This document shows, piece by piece, positions 8,800 to 18,267 of a stretch of DNA of 64,000 nt. Within the stretch, counting starts at the first letter, position 1. Each line of letters begins with the position of its first letter. The translations under genes and the position numbers were made by a program. The DNA is from Mesorhizobium sp. B2-4-15 (lineage in GTDB: Bacteria > Pseudomonadota > Alphaproteobacteria > Rhizobiales > Rhizobiaceae): positions 62,001 through 126,000 of the forward strand of contig NZ_VFUZ01000003.1 in assembly GCF_006658505.1 (NCBI RefSeq), given 5' to 3'. Below the pieces are notes generated by a model. The model made no database searches. It was given only the letters and a program-made list of their open reading frames with translations, and had not been told where the DNA came from.

Positions 8800-9671
8800 G
8801 CGGCCTTCTTTTCGGCGGCGCCGGTGGCCATAGTGCTCTGTTCGACCGCGTCGATGGTCGGCCGCTCATAGGACGAGATGGTCTTGCGGCCGAACTCGAT
8901 CGCCACCTGCGGCAGTGCGCCGTTCATGTAGGCGAGCAACGTCTGCTTGACGATGATGTAGAGGCGGTTCTTCTTTTCGCGCACGGTCTTGATCTTGGTG
9001 GCGACTGGCCCGACCACGGCATAGGACAGGAAGATGCCGAGGAAGGTGCCGACAAGGGCGGCACCGATCAGGCCGCCGAGGATTTCCGGCGATTGATCAA
9101 GGGCACCCATCGCCTTGACCACGCCGAGTACGGCGGCGACGATGCCGAGCGCCGGCAGGCCGTCGCCGACCGCGACCAGCGCGTGATAGGCCTTCATCTT
9201 GTCGGACTTGATGGTCTGGATTTCCTCGTCCATCAGCGCCTCGATCTCGTGCGAGCGGGCATTGCCGATGATGATGATGCGGCAGTAGTCGCAGATGAAA
9301 TTCATCAGGTCGTGGTTCTTGAGCACGGTCGGAAAGGCCTGGAAGATCGCCGATTCTTCCGGATTGTCGATATGCGCCTCGACCTCGCTGCGCGATTTCG
9401 AGCGCAATTCGCGCATCAGGCTGTGCAGCACGCCGAGCGTTTCCAGATAGTCCTGTTCCTTCGGCACCGCCTGCTTGAAGGCTTCGAGAATGCCCTTGCC
9501 GGTATCCTTGACCGTCTTCATCGGGTTGGCGACCAGGAAGGTGCCCAAGGCAGCGCCGCAGATGACCACCGCTTCCCACGGCTGGACCAGCACGTGCAGA
9601 TGTCCGCCCATGGCCATGAAGCCGCCAAGGACGCAGCCGAGCGTCACCACCAGTCCAATCAGAATGCCCAC
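8796..9671 (-). CDS. motA: Flagellar motor stator protein MotA
   Basis: 291 residues with four membrane segments: two at the N-terminus ([22 protein letters not shown] and a second near residues 35-50) and two around residues 165-210. A cytoplasmic loop between segments 2 and 3 carries the charged residues that touch FliG. It forms the proton-driven stator with MotB, which is encoded separately at 25200. It is the first gene of the leftward unit; the promoter should lie in the 141-base gap to the DUF1217 gene. Confidence 0.96.
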   Translation of the reverse strand: MGILIGLVVTLGCVLGGFMAMGGHLHVLVQPWEAVVICGAALGTFLVANPMKTVKDTGKGILEAFKQAVPKEQDYLETLGVLHSLMRELRSKSRSEVEAHIDNPEESAIFQAFPTVLKNHDLMNFICDYCRIIIIGNARSHEIEALMDEEIQTIKSDKMKAYHALVAVGDGLPALGIVAAVLGVVKAMGALDQSPEILGGLIGAALVGTFLGIFLSYAVVGPVATKIKTVREKKNRLYIIVKQTLLAYMNGALPQVAIEFGRKTISSYERPTIDAVEQSTMATGAAEKKAA

Positions 9672-9812
9672 GGCAGGTCCTTCCGCATTTCACGTCAACG
9701 CAAGGGATAGTCCCCGTGCCTTGTGTGAGGCTTGAATGGGGGCGCATTACCCGATTCAGTTTCGCGCAAGGAAGTGAGGTTATCGTCGCGACATTAAGCT
9801 TCGGCCGGAGGC

Positions 9813-10940
9813 ATGACGTTGCTCAATACCTTTACCAGCTACCAGTTGATCACCAAGGACATCACCAAGTCTATCGCCCGCATCGAGCAACAGCCGACGG
9901 TGGATCGCGATACCCAATATTATCTCGCCAACATCACCAAGGTGAAATCGATCGACGATTTCGTCAAAAACGACCGGCTGTTCAAATATGCCATGAAGGC
10001 CTACGGGCTGGAGGACATGGACTACGCCAAGGCCTTCATGGTCAAGGCGCTCAAGGAAGGTGTTTCCGACCCCAACAGTTTCGCCAACAAGCTGACCGAC
10101 AAGCGCTATGCCGAGTTCGTCACGGCCTTCAACTTCGCTGCCAACGGCGCCGATGCAACGATCTACAACAAGGCGCAGCAGCTGGTGGCGAAGAACTACG
10201 CCATACAGGCGCAAATTGCCGGTCTCGACCCGAATTCGGACTATGTGAAGGGCGAGACGACTTATTATCTCGCCAACATCACCAAGGTGAAGTCGGTCGA
10301 CGACCTGATGTCGAACAGCCGGCTGTACACCTACGCACTGGCCGCGTACGGCCTCGATTCGGCGACGGAGGACAAGGACCTCATCAAGCAGGTCCTGCAG
10401 GGTGGCGTGCGCGACCCCAACAGCGTCGCCAACAAGCAGACGAACCCGGCTTACGCGGGACTGGCCACGGCCCTCAACTTCGAGCAGTACGGCCAGAACG
10501 CCACCACCATCAATCCGGCGCAGCAGCCGACCGTCGACAAATACATGCGCCAGACGCTGGAGGAGGATGCTGGCCAGACCAATCAAGGCGTGCGGCTGGC
10601 GCTCTATTTCCAGCGCAAGGCGCCCACCATCACCAGCTGGTACGACGTGCTGGCCGACACGGCGCTTGCAAGCGTCGTGCGCACCGCGCTCGGGCTCCCC
10701 GATTCCTTCGCCACCGCCGACATCGACAAGCAGGCGCAGCTCTTCGGACAGAAGCTCAACATCTCGGATTTCTCCGACCCCGAGAAACTCGGCAAGTTCC
10801 TCACCCGCTTCACCAGCATGTACGAGATCAACAACCCGACCTCGCCGGCCGTGACGTCGGTCAGCGTGTTGTTTGCACAGCCGGTCACGGCTGGCATCTC
10901 CACCGATCTGATGATGGCCATGCAGAAACTGAAGTTCTGA
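9813..10940 (+). CDS. DUF1217 flagellar-cluster protein with an internal duplication
   Basis: 375 residues with two clear copies of a ~100-residue unit: YYLANITKVKSIDDFVKNDR near residue 32 and YYLANITKVKSVDDLMSNSR near residue 150. Each is followed by a conserved xDPNSxANKxT...YAxxxTAxNF segment. This repeat is the DUF1217 signature, found almost only next to flgF in alphaproteobacteria. There is no signal peptide. The function is unknown; the position directly before flgF suggests a rod or hook assembly factor or an exported component. Confidence 0.85.
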   Translation: MTLLNTFTSYQLITKDITKSIARIEQQPTVDRDTQYYLANITKVKSIDDFVKNDRLFKYAMKAYGLEDMDYAKAFMVKALKEGVSDPNSFANKLTDKRYAEFVTAFNFAANGADATIYNKAQQLVAKNYAIQAQIAGLDPNSDYVKGETTYYLANITKVKSVDDLMSNSRLYTYALAAYGLDSATEDKDLIKQVLQGGVRDPNSVANKQTNPAYAGLATALNFEQYGQNATTINPAQQPTVDKYMRQTLEEDAGQTNQGVRLALYFQRKAPTITSWYDVLADTALASVVRTALGLPDSFATADIDKQAQLFGQKLNISDFSDPEKLGKFLTRFTSMYEINNPTSPAVTSVSVLFAQPVTAGISTDLMMAMQKLKF

Positions 10941-10942
10941 TC

Positions 10943-11668
10943 ATGCGGGACAGTCTCTACGTCGCCCTTTCCTCGCAGATGGCGCTCGAGCGCCGGCTCG
11001 ACACGATAGCCGACAATGTCGCCAATGCCGGGACCGTCGGCTTTCGCGCCACCGGTGTGAAATTCGAGGACGTGGTGTCGGGCACCGGCCAGAAATCGGT
11101 GTCCTTCGCCTCGTCGGGCAAGACCTATCTTTCGGGCGCCCATGGCTCCTTGACCGAGACCGGCAATCCGTTCGATTTCGCGATCCAGGGCGATGCCTGG
11201 TTCGCCATCGATACGCCAGCCGGCACCGTCATGACCCGCGACGGCCGTTTCTCGATGAACGAGAATGGCGAGCTGATGTCGATCGAAGGCCACCCGGTGC
11301 TCGACGCCGGCGGCGCGCCGATCCAGCTCGATCCCCGCAACGGTCCGCCCAAGGCCGGCGCCGACGGCTCGCTGCGCCAGAACGACCAGCTTGTCGGCTC
11401 GATCGGCCTCTACAATTTCGACCCGGGCGAGAACTTCGTGCGCTACGGCAATTCAGGCATCGTGCCGGCGCGCACGCCCGAGCCGGTCACCGACCGCTCC
11501 GACGTCGGCGTCGCGCAGGGTTTCGTCGAGGAATCCAACGTCAATCCGGTGCTGGAGATGACCCGGCTGATCATGGTCCAGCGTGCCTTCGAGAACACCG
11601 CCGCGCTGATGCGGCAGACGGATTCCTCCACCGACGAGGCGATCAAGACACTCGGCTCGAAGTCGTAG
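10943..11668 (+). CDS. flgF: Flagellar proximal rod protein FlgF
   Basis: 241 residues from ATG 10943, just after the DUF1217 stop. It has the axial-protein N-terminal motif (LDTIADNVANAGTVGFRATG), the central DAWFAIDTPAG and GRFSMNENGELMSIEGHPVL, and a C-terminal coiled segment (EMTRLIMVQRAFENTAALM). FlgF is a minor rod subunit exported by the flagellar apparatus. The frame is open far upstream through the DUF1217 gene, but the homology begins only here. Confidence 0.94.
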   Translation: MRDSLYVALSSQMALERRLDTIADNVANAGTVGFRATGVKFEDVVSGTGQKSVSFASSGKTYLSGAHGSLTETGNPFDFAIQGDAWFAIDTPAGTVMTRDGRFSMNENGELMSIEGHPVLDAGGAPIQLDPRNGPPKAGADGSLRQNDQLVGSIGLYNFDPGENFVRYGNSGIVPARTPEPVTDRSDVGVAQGFVEESNVNPVLEMTRLIMVQRAFENTAALMRQTDSSTDEAIKTLGSKS

Positions 11669-11669
11669 C

Positions 11670-13070
11670 ATGTCGTCGAACCAGCCATCGATCCGCGCAC
11701 CCGAAAGACAGTTCCAGCCGGCGCCGGAGGATCGGCTTGCCGCATTGGAGAGGATATGGCGGCGCTTCAGCAACGCCGATGGACTGGTCAAGCGTGGCGG
11801 TCTCGTCACCGAAGTCACGCCCACGCATTACAAAGTGCGCGGCCTTTCCGATTTCGCCAGGCTGGGCGACATCGTTGAACAGCGCGGCCAGGCCGGCGCG
11901 CGCCGCGGCGAGATCGTCAAGATCAGCCGCGACGAGGTTGTCGTTGCTCCCTTCGAACGCAGCGCCGATGCCGGTATCGGCGATGCCGTGTTCCGCAGGG
12001 GGCCGCTCGCGGTGCAGCCGCACGGCTCATGGCGCGGCCGCGCCATCGATGCGCTCACCCGGGCGATCGATGGCGGTTCGCCGCTAACAAGAGGCGACGA
12101 CATTGCGGGCAGCGCCACGACGCCCGGTGCCATGGCGCGGCAGCGCGTCGGCACCGCCTTCATGACCGGCGTCAAGGTCATCGACATATTCACGCCGCTG
12201 TGTTTCGGCCAGCGCATGGGCGTCTTCGCGGGTTCCGGCGTCGGCAAGTCGACGCTGCTCGCCATGCTCGCCGGCGCCGACGCGTTCGATACCGTCGTCG
12301 TGGCGCTGATCGGCGAACGCGGCCGTGAGGTACGCGAATTCCTCGAGGACACGATCGGCGACAGCATGGCCAAGACCGTGGCCGTCGTCGCCACCAGCGA
12401 CGAGAGCGCCATGATGCGCCGGCGTGCTCCCGACACCGCCATGCGCATCGCCGAGCATTTTCGCGACCAGGGTCACCGCGTGCTTCTGGTGTTGGATTCG
12501 ATCACCCGCTTCGCCCATGCGCTGCGCGAGGTGGCGACGGGAACCGGCGAGCCGCCGGTCGCGCGCGGCTATCCCGCCTCCGTTTTCACCGAACTGCCCA
12601 AGCTGCTCGAGCGCGCCGGACCAGGGGCGGAAGGTAAAGGATCGATCACCGCCATCATTTCCGTGCTGGTCGACGGCGACGATCACAACGATCCGGTCGC
12701 CGATTCCGTACGCGGCATCCTCGACGGCCATGTCGTGCTCGACCGTGCGATCGCGGAGCAAGGCCGCTATCCGCCGGTCAACCCGCTGTCGTCCATTTCG
12801 CGACTGGCGGGCAAGGCCTGGAGCGCCGAACAGCGCGCGCTTGTGGCCCGGCTGAAGTCGATGATCTCCCGCTTCGAGGACACGCGCGACATTCGCCTGC
12901 TCGGCGCCTATCAGGGCGGCGTCGACGCCGAACTCGACATGGCCGTGCGCCAGGTGCCCCTGATCTACGAGGCGTTGACGCAATCGCCCAGGGACCGCCC
13001 ATCGGCCGATCCGTTCTCCGATCTCGCCCGCCATCTCAAGGGAAAGCAGAATGCAGAACCAGGAGACTGA
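11670..13070 (+). CDS. fliI: Flagellum-specific ATPase FliI
   Basis: 466 residues, start one base after the flgF stop codon. It has Walker A GSGVGKST at residues 188-195, a Walker B region near residues 270-280 (VLLVLDSITRFA) and the F1-ATPase-like signature around NPLSSISRLAGKAW. FliI powers or assists export of flagellar substrates at the cytoplasmic face with FliH and FliJ. The next gene starts 20 bases before its end, implying coupled translation. Confidence 0.96.
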   Translation: MSSNQPSIRAPERQFQPAPEDRLAALERIWRRFSNADGLVKRGGLVTEVTPTHYKVRGLSDFARLGDIVEQRGQAGARRGEIVKISRDEVVVAPFERSADAGIGDAVFRRGPLAVQPHGSWRGRAIDALTRAIDGGSPLTRGDDIAGSATTPGAMARQRVGTAFMTGVKVIDIFTPLCFGQRMGVFAGSGVGKSTLLAMLAGADAFDTVVVALIGERGREVREFLEDTIGDSMAKTVAVVATSDESAMMRRRAPDTAMRIAEHFRDQGHRVLLVLDSITRFAHALREVATGTGEPPVARGYPASVFTELPKLLERAGPGAEGKGSITAIISVLVDGDDHNDPVADSVRGILDGHVVLDRAIAEQGRYPPVNPLSSISRLAGKAWSAEQRALVARLKSMISRFEDTRDIRLLGAYQGGVDAELDMAVRQVPLIYEALTQSPRDRPSADPFSDLARHLKGKQNAEPGD

Positions 13071-13833
13071 AGGCCAGTACGCCGAGCGCCTCCTGCGCGA
13101 GATGATCGCCGAGGCGAACGCCGCCGAGCAAGCCAGGGCTGAAGAAGCCAGGGCCGCCAAGACAGAGGCCGACCGCGCCAAAGCCGAGGCCGTTCTGGCC
13201 AGGGCTGCCAAGCCAGCCTTGCCCAGGCCCTCCCGGGCCGAGACCGCCGACGTGACGCAGGCCAGCCGGGACTCGCTCATCGACGGCCTGTTCCCGGTCA
13301 CCGAATGGCCGCAGCCTCCAAAACCGCAATTTCCCAAGCTGGGCAAGAAGGCGGGCCGGCGCAGCGACTTCGTCATCGCCGCGCTCGGCATCACGCTTGG
13401 CCTGATCTGCGCGCTGTTTCCCTGGTACATCTTCTTCAACCAGGAACAGTTCGGCGTCCAGGCGATCAAGTTTGGCGGCACCGGCACCAATTCGGGGCGT
13501 GAGGGCGGCGGCGTGGTCGCCCAGCGCAGTGCACCACTGACGGCCAAGGACGTTCCCAACGCCGACATCGACCTGCTTGCCACCGGAACGGTGCGGGACG
13601 ACGCCACGCCGGCCCGGGCGCCAGGCGAGCAGCCCTTTCCGGCAGACGTGTCGAAATTCCGCATGATCCATGTCGCCAACGGCCGCGCCATGATCGAGGA
13701 CGACACTGGCCTGTGGATGGTCCAGCGTGGCTCGACCCTGCCCGATTCCAGCAAAGTATCCTCGATCGAGCAGCGCAACGGCAAGTGGGTCATGCTCACC
13801 AGCACCAACCAGGTGATCGAGCTCTCCAGATAG
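13051..13833 (+). CDS. Unnamed flagellar-operon membrane protein after fliI
   Basis: 260 residues, start overlapping fliI by 20 bases and preceded by AAGGGAAAG. Residues ~1-75 are an Ala/Glu/Arg-rich helix likely to form a coiled coil. A single membrane segment follows near residues 106-128 (FVIAALGITLGLICALFPWYIFF). About 130 periplasmic residues end in a small beta-rich domain (MIHVANGRAMIEDDTGLW...). The coiled coil beside fliI recalls FliJ, but the membrane span does not. I can assign no function beyond membership of the flagellar operon. Confidence 0.8.
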   Translation: MQNQETEGQYAERLLREMIAEANAAEQARAEEARAAKTEADRAKAEAVLARAAKPALPRPSRAETADVTQASRDSLIDGLFPVTEWPQPPKPQFPKLGKKAGRRSDFVIAALGITLGLICALFPWYIFFNQEQFGVQAIKFGGTGTNSGREGGGVVAQRSAPLTAKDVPNADIDLLATGTVRDDATPARAPGEQPFPADVSKFRMIHVANGRAMIEDDTGLWMVQRGSTLPDSSKVSSIEQRNGKWVMLTSTNQVIELSR

Positions 13834-13863
13834 GCCGCCGTGGTTCTGCCCATCCGGCTCCGA

Positions 13864-13912
13864 TCAAGAAACGGGGCATGATGTCGTGCGAAAACCGCTT
13901 CACACGTTTCTG
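13864..13912. repeat. Decayed half-copy of the palindromic intergenic repeat
   Basis: GCATGATGTCGTGCGAAAAC followed by CGCTTCACAC is close to the reverse complement of one arm and loop of the element at 6242-6294. The second arm is missing. It lies in the ~145-base gap before flgB and may be a remnant. The match is by eye. Confidence 0.5.
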
Positions 13913-13978
13913 GCGGCCGTTCGCAAGGTCCGCGCAAGACTGGCGGCCTAGTCTTTGGGCACATGCCCGGAGATTCCC

Positions 13979-14359
13979 ATGGAGCCCGTTTCCCTTTTCG
14001 ATCTCGCCGCCAAGCAAGCGCAGTGGCTTTCCGTGCGTCAGTCGGCGATCGCCGGCAACATCGCCAACGCCAACACGCCGGGCTACACGGCAAACGATGT
14101 CGAGCCGTTCGAAAAAGTGCTCGACCGCACGGCGGTGTCGCTGCAGGCCACCGAGGCCGGCCATCTCGGCAACGCCGCGACCAATGCCGGCTTCACCATC
14201 AAGCCGCAGGAAGACGATGGTGTGGTCATGCCGTCCAAGAACAGCGTCGTGCTTGAAGACCAGCTTCTCAAGGCCGGCGAAGTGCGCCGCTCCTTCGAGC
14301 TCAACACGGCCATCGTCAAGGCTTTCCACTCGATGATGATGATGGCGGTGAAGAGCTGA
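13979..14359 (+). CDS. flgB: Flagellar proximal rod protein FlgB
   Basis: 126 residues from ATG 13979 with GGAG upstream; an upstream TTG would add eight residues. It has the motif [22 protein letters not shown] near residue 25 and the C-terminal helix [19 protein letters not shown]. FlgB is the first of three adjacent small proximal-rod or adaptor genes (flgB, flgC, fliE), spaced 2 bases or overlapping. Confidence 0.95.
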   Translation: MEPVSLFDLAAKQAQWLSVRQSAIAGNIANANTPGYTANDVEPFEKVLDRTAVSLQATEAGHLGNAATNAGFTIKPQEDDGVVMPSKNSVVLEDQLLKAGEVRRSFELNTAIVKAFHSMMMMAVKS

Positions 14360-14361
14360 CC

Positions 14362-14778
14362 ATGGACGCGTTGACCTCAGCCCTGAAAGTCGCGGCATCC
14401 GGCCTCGGCGCCCAGTCCGAGCGCCTGCGCGTGGTTTCCGAGAACCTCGCCAATGCCCAGTCGACCGGCACGACTCCCGGCGCCGACCCCTATCGCCGCA
14501 AGACCATCAGCTTCGTCTCGGAGCTCGACCGGGCCTCCGGCAGCTCGACGGTCGCGGTGAACTCGATCGACCGCGATCCGAGTGACTTTCCCGTCGAATT
14601 CCAACCCGGCAACGAGGCCGCCGACGCGAAGGGCTACGTCAAATTGCCCAATGTCAACGTGCTGATCGAAATGGCCGACATGACCGAGGCCAACCGCTCC
14701 TACGAGGCCAACCTGCAAGTCGTGAAGCAGGCGCGCGACCTCATCTCAATGACCATAGACCTGATGAGGAACCAATGA
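14362..14778 (+). CDS. flgC: Flagellar proximal rod protein FlgC
   Basis: 138 residues. It has the N-terminal axial motif [19 protein letters not shown] with the following [10 protein letters not shown] typical of FlgC. The C-terminal [20 protein letters not shown] helix belongs to the same family pattern. It starts 2 bases after flgB and overlaps fliE by 4 bases. Confidence 0.95.
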   Translation: MDALTSALKVAASGLGAQSERLRVVSENLANAQSTGTTPGADPYRRKTISFVSELDRASGSSTVAVNSIDRDPSDFPVEFQPGNEAADAKGYVKLPNVNVLIEMADMTEANRSYEANLQVVKQARDLISMTIDLMRNQ

Positions 14779-15098
14779 TCGTGAACGGCATCGGCGCGCT
14801 TAACCTGAAGCCTGGGCTGGGCGACACGGCGACCGACCTGCTTCAAGGCGGTGTCGCGCCCGCGACATCAGGCAATCTTGGCACCTCCTTCACCGAGGCG
14901 CTGAGCCAGGCGGCGTCGAAGACCGTCAACACGCTGCAGAATGCCGAACAGGTGTCGCTGCAGGCGCTCAAGGGCGATGCCGACACCCGCCAGGTCGTCG
15001 ATGCCGTCATGAGCGCGCAGCAGGCGCTCCAGACCGCCGTCGCAATCCGCGACAAGGTTGTTTCGGCCTATCTCGAAGTCAGTCGCATGGGTATCTGA
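14775..15098 (+). CDS. fliE: MS ring-rod junction protein FliE
   Basis: 107 residues, start overlapping the flgC stop (ATGA). The C-terminal half carries the FliE pattern: [20 protein letters not shown], then [13 protein letters not shown] at the end. FliE joins the rod to the FliF ring and is among the earliest export substrates. flgG follows 11 bases later. Confidence 0.93.
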   Translation: MIVNGIGALNLKPGLGDTATDLLQGGVAPATSGNLGTSFTEALSQAASKTVNTLQNAEQVSLQALKGDADTRQVVDAVMSAQQALQTAVAIRDKVVSAYLEVSRMGI

Positions 15099-15109
15099 GG
15101 AGTTAGGCC

Positions 15110-15898
15110 ATGAAAGCGCTCGCCATTGCCGCCACCGGCATGAATGCCCAGCAGACAAATCTGGAAGTCATCGCCAACAACATCGCCAACATCAACACCA
15201 CCGGCTACAAGCGGGCGCGAGCCGAATTCTCGGACCTGCTCTACCAGGTCGACCGCACGCAAGGCGTGCCCAACCGCTCCAACGCCTCGCTGGTGCCGGA
15301 GGGCGTTTCGATCGGCCTCGGCGTCAAGACGACCGCGGTGCGCAACGTCCACACACAGGGCGAACTGACCAGCACCGGCAACAGTTTCGACATGGCGCTC
15401 ACCGGCCGCGGCTGGTTTCAGATCGAGGGCGCCGATGGCGGCACGCTCTATACCCGCGCCGGCGCCTTCAACACCAACGCCACCGGTCAGCTGGTGACCG
15501 CGGACGGCGCCAGTGTCATCCCGGCCATCACGGTGCCGGTCAACGCCGTCGAGGTCATCGTCAACAAGACCGGCCAGGTCTTCGCCCGCATCGACGGCCA
15601 GACCAACCTGCAGACGCTCGGCCAGCTCCAGATCGTCAACTTCGCCAACGAAGCGGGGCTGGCACCGCTCGGCGACAATCTGTTCCAGGAAACGACGGCG
15701 TCAGGCCCGGCCAATGTCGGCGTGCCCGGCGATCCCGGTTTCGCCACCGTCCAGCAAGGTTATCTCGAGGCTTCCAACGTCGACCCGGTCAAGGAAATCA
15801 CCGAACTGATCTCGGCGCAGCGTGCCTATGAAATGAACTCCAAGGTCATCCAGGCCGCCGACGACATGGCCTCGGTTGTCTCCAAGAACATCAGGTAA
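15110..15898 (+). CDS. flgG: Flagellar distal rod protein FlgG
   Basis: 262 residues, the standard length, beginning [20 protein letters not shown]. It has the [21 protein letters not shown] motif and a C-terminal [20 protein letters not shown] helix. It forms the straight distal rod that crosses the periplasm inside the P and L rings, whose genes (flgI, flgH) and whose P-ring chaperone (flgA) follow directly. Confidence 0.96.
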   Translation: MKALAIAATGMNAQQTNLEVIANNIANINTTGYKRARAEFSDLLYQVDRTQGVPNRSNASLVPEGVSIGLGVKTTAVRNVHTQGELTSTGNSFDMALTGRGWFQIEGADGGTLYTRAGAFNTNATGQLVTADGASVIPAITVPVNAVEVIVNKTGQVFARIDGQTNLQTLGQLQIVNFANEAGLAPLGDNLFQETTASGPANVGVPGDPGFATVQQGYLEASNVDPVKEITELISAQRAYEMNSKVIQAADDMASVVSKNIR

Positions 15899-15904
15899 CG
15901 GACG

Positions 15905-16441
15905 ATGGCCATGCCGATCTCCTGCTCCGCAGTCCGCCGCGCCGCGCTTGCCCTTGCGCTGGTGGTCGGCGGCATGCCGGCTTTCGCCCAGGAGTCGACA
16001 GGCCAGTCGGCAGGTCAATCGGCAACGCAGATCGCCAGCAGTCAGCCTGCCGGCGAGGTCGTGCTGATCCCCAACCGGGTCATCTATCCCGGCGAGACCA
16101 TCGAGATCACCGCGCTGAAACAGGTGACCCTCATCCCGGGCAAGCACAAGCCCGATGCGGTGGCGACCCGCGCCGAGGAGTTGCAGGGCAAGATCGCCAA
16201 GCGCACGCTGCTGCCCGGCCGCTACATTCCTTCGACCGCCATCCGCGAGGCCTGGCTGGTCGAACAGGGTGCCGCCGTGCAGGTCTTCTTCATCGCCGGC
16301 GGACTGACGATATCGGCGACCGCCGTGACCTTGCAGCCAGGTTCGGCCGGCGACCTCATCAAGGTTCGCAACACCGACAGCGGCAAGATCCTTTCCGGCA
16401 CTGTGATGGCCGACGGAACCATCCAGGTCAGCGCTTCATGA
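15905..16441 (+). CDS. flgA: P-ring assembly chaperone FlgA
   Basis: 178 residues with a signal peptide ending near residue 28 (GGMPAFAQE). The SAF-like domain includes VLIPNRVIYPGETIEITAL and LPGRYIPSTAIREAWLVEQG. The C-terminal part (GDLIKVRNTDSGKILSGTVM) is typical of FlgA. In the periplasm it helps FlgI polymerise into the P ring; flgI starts inside its stop codon. Between signal peptide and domain is a short Gln/Ser-rich linker with repeated TGQSAGQSA. Confidence 0.92.
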   Translation: MAMPISCSAVRRAALALALVVGGMPAFAQESTGQSAGQSATQIASSQPAGEVVLIPNRVIYPGETIEITALKQVTLIPGKHKPDAVATRAEELQGKIAKRTLLPGRYIPSTAIREAWLVEQGAAVQVFFIAGGLTISATAVTLQPGSAGDLIKVRNTDSGKILSGTVMADGTIQVSAS

Positions 16442-17679
16442 TGCGCGCATTTACCCTTCTGCTTGCGGCCGCGCTCGGCCTGCAACCGGCGCTGGCCGAT
16501 GGCCTGACGCCCAAGGCCAAGCGCGAACTCGCCGCCAAGAATGGCGGCGTCTACGACGATCCGGAATATGATCCGGCCACCACCACCCGCATGTTCCGCG
16601 TGTCGTCCGGGCCAAGCTCGCTGCCACCGGGCCAGGTCGCCTCGCGCATCAAGGACATCGCCCAGCTGCAGAGCTCGCGTGACAACCAGCTCGTCGGCTA
16701 CGGCCTTGTCATCGGGCTCGCCGGGTCTGGCGACAGCCTGCGCAATTCGCCGTTCACCGAGCAGTCGATCCGCGCCATGCTCGAAAATCTCGGCATCGCC
16801 ACCGAGGGGGGCAGCGCGCGCGCCAAGAACGTCGCCGCCGTCATCGTCACCGCCAATATGCCCCCTTATGTGCAATCGGGCGCCCGCATCGATATCGACG
16901 TCTCCTCGATGGGCGACGCGACGTCGCTTTCAGGCGGCACGCTGATCATGACGCCGCTGAAGGCTGCGGACGGCGAGATCTATGCCGTCGGCCAGGGCGC
17001 GGTCATCGTTTCCGGCTTCACCGCCCAGGGTCAGGCCCAGCAAGTGACGCAGGGCGTGCCAACCGCCGGCCGGGTACCGAACGGCGCGATTGTCGAGCGA
17101 TCGGTGAAGGCCGAATTCGACGACCAGCCGACGCTGACGCTGCAATTGCGCAATCCCGATTTTTCGACCGCCATCCGTATCGCCGACGCGGTCAACGATT
17201 ACACCAGCCAGCGCTTTGGCATGCGCGTGGCGGCCGAGCGCGATTCCCGCACCGTACAGATCAGGAGGCCGAAGAGCATATCGGCGGCCCGCTTCTATGC
17301 CGAGATCGAGAATCTGGTGGTCGAGTCCGACACGCCGGCCCGCGTCGTCATCGACGAGCGCACCGGCACCATCGTCATCGGCAACGACGTCAAGATCTCG
17401 CGCGTCGCCATCAGCCACGGCACACTGACGGTGCGCATCACCGAAGCGCCGCGTGTCGTGCAGCCTGAACCTTTCTCCAAGGGCGAAACCGCCGTCGAGC
17501 CGTTCACCGCCATCGACGCCAGCCGGCCCAACGGCCGCGTCGCCGTGCTCGACGGGCCCGACCTGCAAACCCTCGTTTCCGGCCTCAACCGTCTCGGCGT
17601 CAAGCCGGACGGCATCATTGCCATCCTGCAAGGCATCAAGTCGGCCGGCGCCCTGCAAGCCGATCTGGTTCTCCAATAG
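16438..17679 (+). CDS. flgI: Flagellar P-ring protein FlgI
   Basis: 413 residues. It has a signal peptide (FTLLLAAALGLQPALAD), then a linker of about 40 residues. The conserved core is RIKDIAQLQSSRDNQLVGYG, LVIGLAGSGDS, and a C-terminal TLQTLVSGLNRLGVKPDGII segment. FlgI forms the periplasmic P ring around the rod. Start ATGATG overlaps the flgA stop. The linker between signal and core is longer than in enterobacterial FlgI, as is common in rhizobia. Confidence 0.95.
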   Translation: MMRAFTLLLAAALGLQPALADGLTPKAKRELAAKNGGVYDDPEYDPATTTRMFRVSSGPSSLPPGQVASRIKDIAQLQSSRDNQLVGYGLVIGLAGSGDSLRNSPFTEQSIRAMLENLGIATEGGSARAKNVAAVIVTANMPPYVQSGARIDIDVSSMGDATSLSGGTLIMTPLKAADGEIYAVGQGAVIVSGFTAQGQAQQVTQGVPTAGRVPNGAIVERSVKAEFDDQPTLTLQLRNPDFSTAIRIADAVNDYTSQRFGMRVAAERDSRTVQIRRPKSISAARFYAEIENLVVESDTPARVVIDERTGTIVIGNDVKISRVAISHGTLTVRITEAPRVVQPEPFSKGETAVEPFTAIDASRPNGRVAVLDGPDLQTLVSGLNRLGVKPDGIIAILQGIKSAGALQADLVLQ

Positions 17680-17682
17680 GCG

Positions 17683-18267
17683 ATGCCGATGATCCTTCCC
17701 CTCTCATCTCCTGAAAGGCGCCGCTCCCGCGCAATCCTGTTCGCGGCAGCAGCTCTCGCGGCCATGTCCTTTTCCGGCGGCGCGGACGCCGAGGACACCG
17801 TTCGCCAGGTTCTGCCCGGAGCGCAGCCCGCGATGGCGCCGCGACAATTGACGCGGGAAAAGGCACCTGACCAAAGCGAGATCGAGCGCTTCTGCTCCAA
17901 CATCGCCGACGCCGCCCGCGACCGCCGCTATGCCTTGCAGGCAGAAGAACTGAAGCAGCTCCAGGCCGGCATCGACCAGCGCATGAAGGCGCTGGACGAG
18001 AAGAAGGCCGAATACGAGACGTGGCTGAAGCGGCGCGAGGTCTTCCTGGCCCGGGCAGAGGACGGCGTCGTCAAGATCTATGCCGGCATGAAGCCCGATG
18101 CCGCGGCCGAACGCCTGGCGATCGTCAACGCAGACCTGGCCGCGGCCATCCTGATGAAGCTCGATTCGCGCAAGGCCAGTGTCATTCTCAACGAAATGGA
18201 CCAGAAGGCGGCGGCGACGCTCACCGGCATCATGGCCAGCGCAGCCCGAAGGGTAGATCCGTCATGA
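17683..18267 (+). CDS. motE: MotE, periplasmic chaperone for MotC
   Basis: 194 residues: a signal peptide (AILFAAAALAAMSFSGGADA), a coiled coil at about residues 80-130, and a MgtE-N-like tail (ILMKLDSRKASVILNEMDQK). This matches MotE of S. meliloti, which stabilises the periplasmic motility protein MotC. Its position between flgI and flgH is the same as in that organism. flgH starts 4 bases before its end. Confidence 0.88.
   Translation: MPMILPLSSPERRRSRAILFAAAALAAMSFSGGADAEDTVRQVLPGAQPAMAPRQLTREKAPDQSEIERFCSNIADAARDRRYALQAEELKQLQAGIDQRMKALDEKKAEYETWLKRREVFLARAEDGVVKIYAGMKPDAAAERLAIVNADLAAAILMKLDSRKASVILNEMDQKAAATLTGIMASAARRVDPS

Noticed and set aside
9716..11668. A single 650-codon open frame running through the DUF1217 gene into flgF
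   Set aside because: Only the part after 10943 matches FlgF. Upstream the correct frame encodes the DUF1217 repeats, so the long frame is a by-product of high GC.
12084..14093. A 669-codon open frame on the minus strand opposite fliI and the flagellar genes after it
   Set aside because: Composition is typical of antisense high-GC shadows and it covers several well-supported genes.
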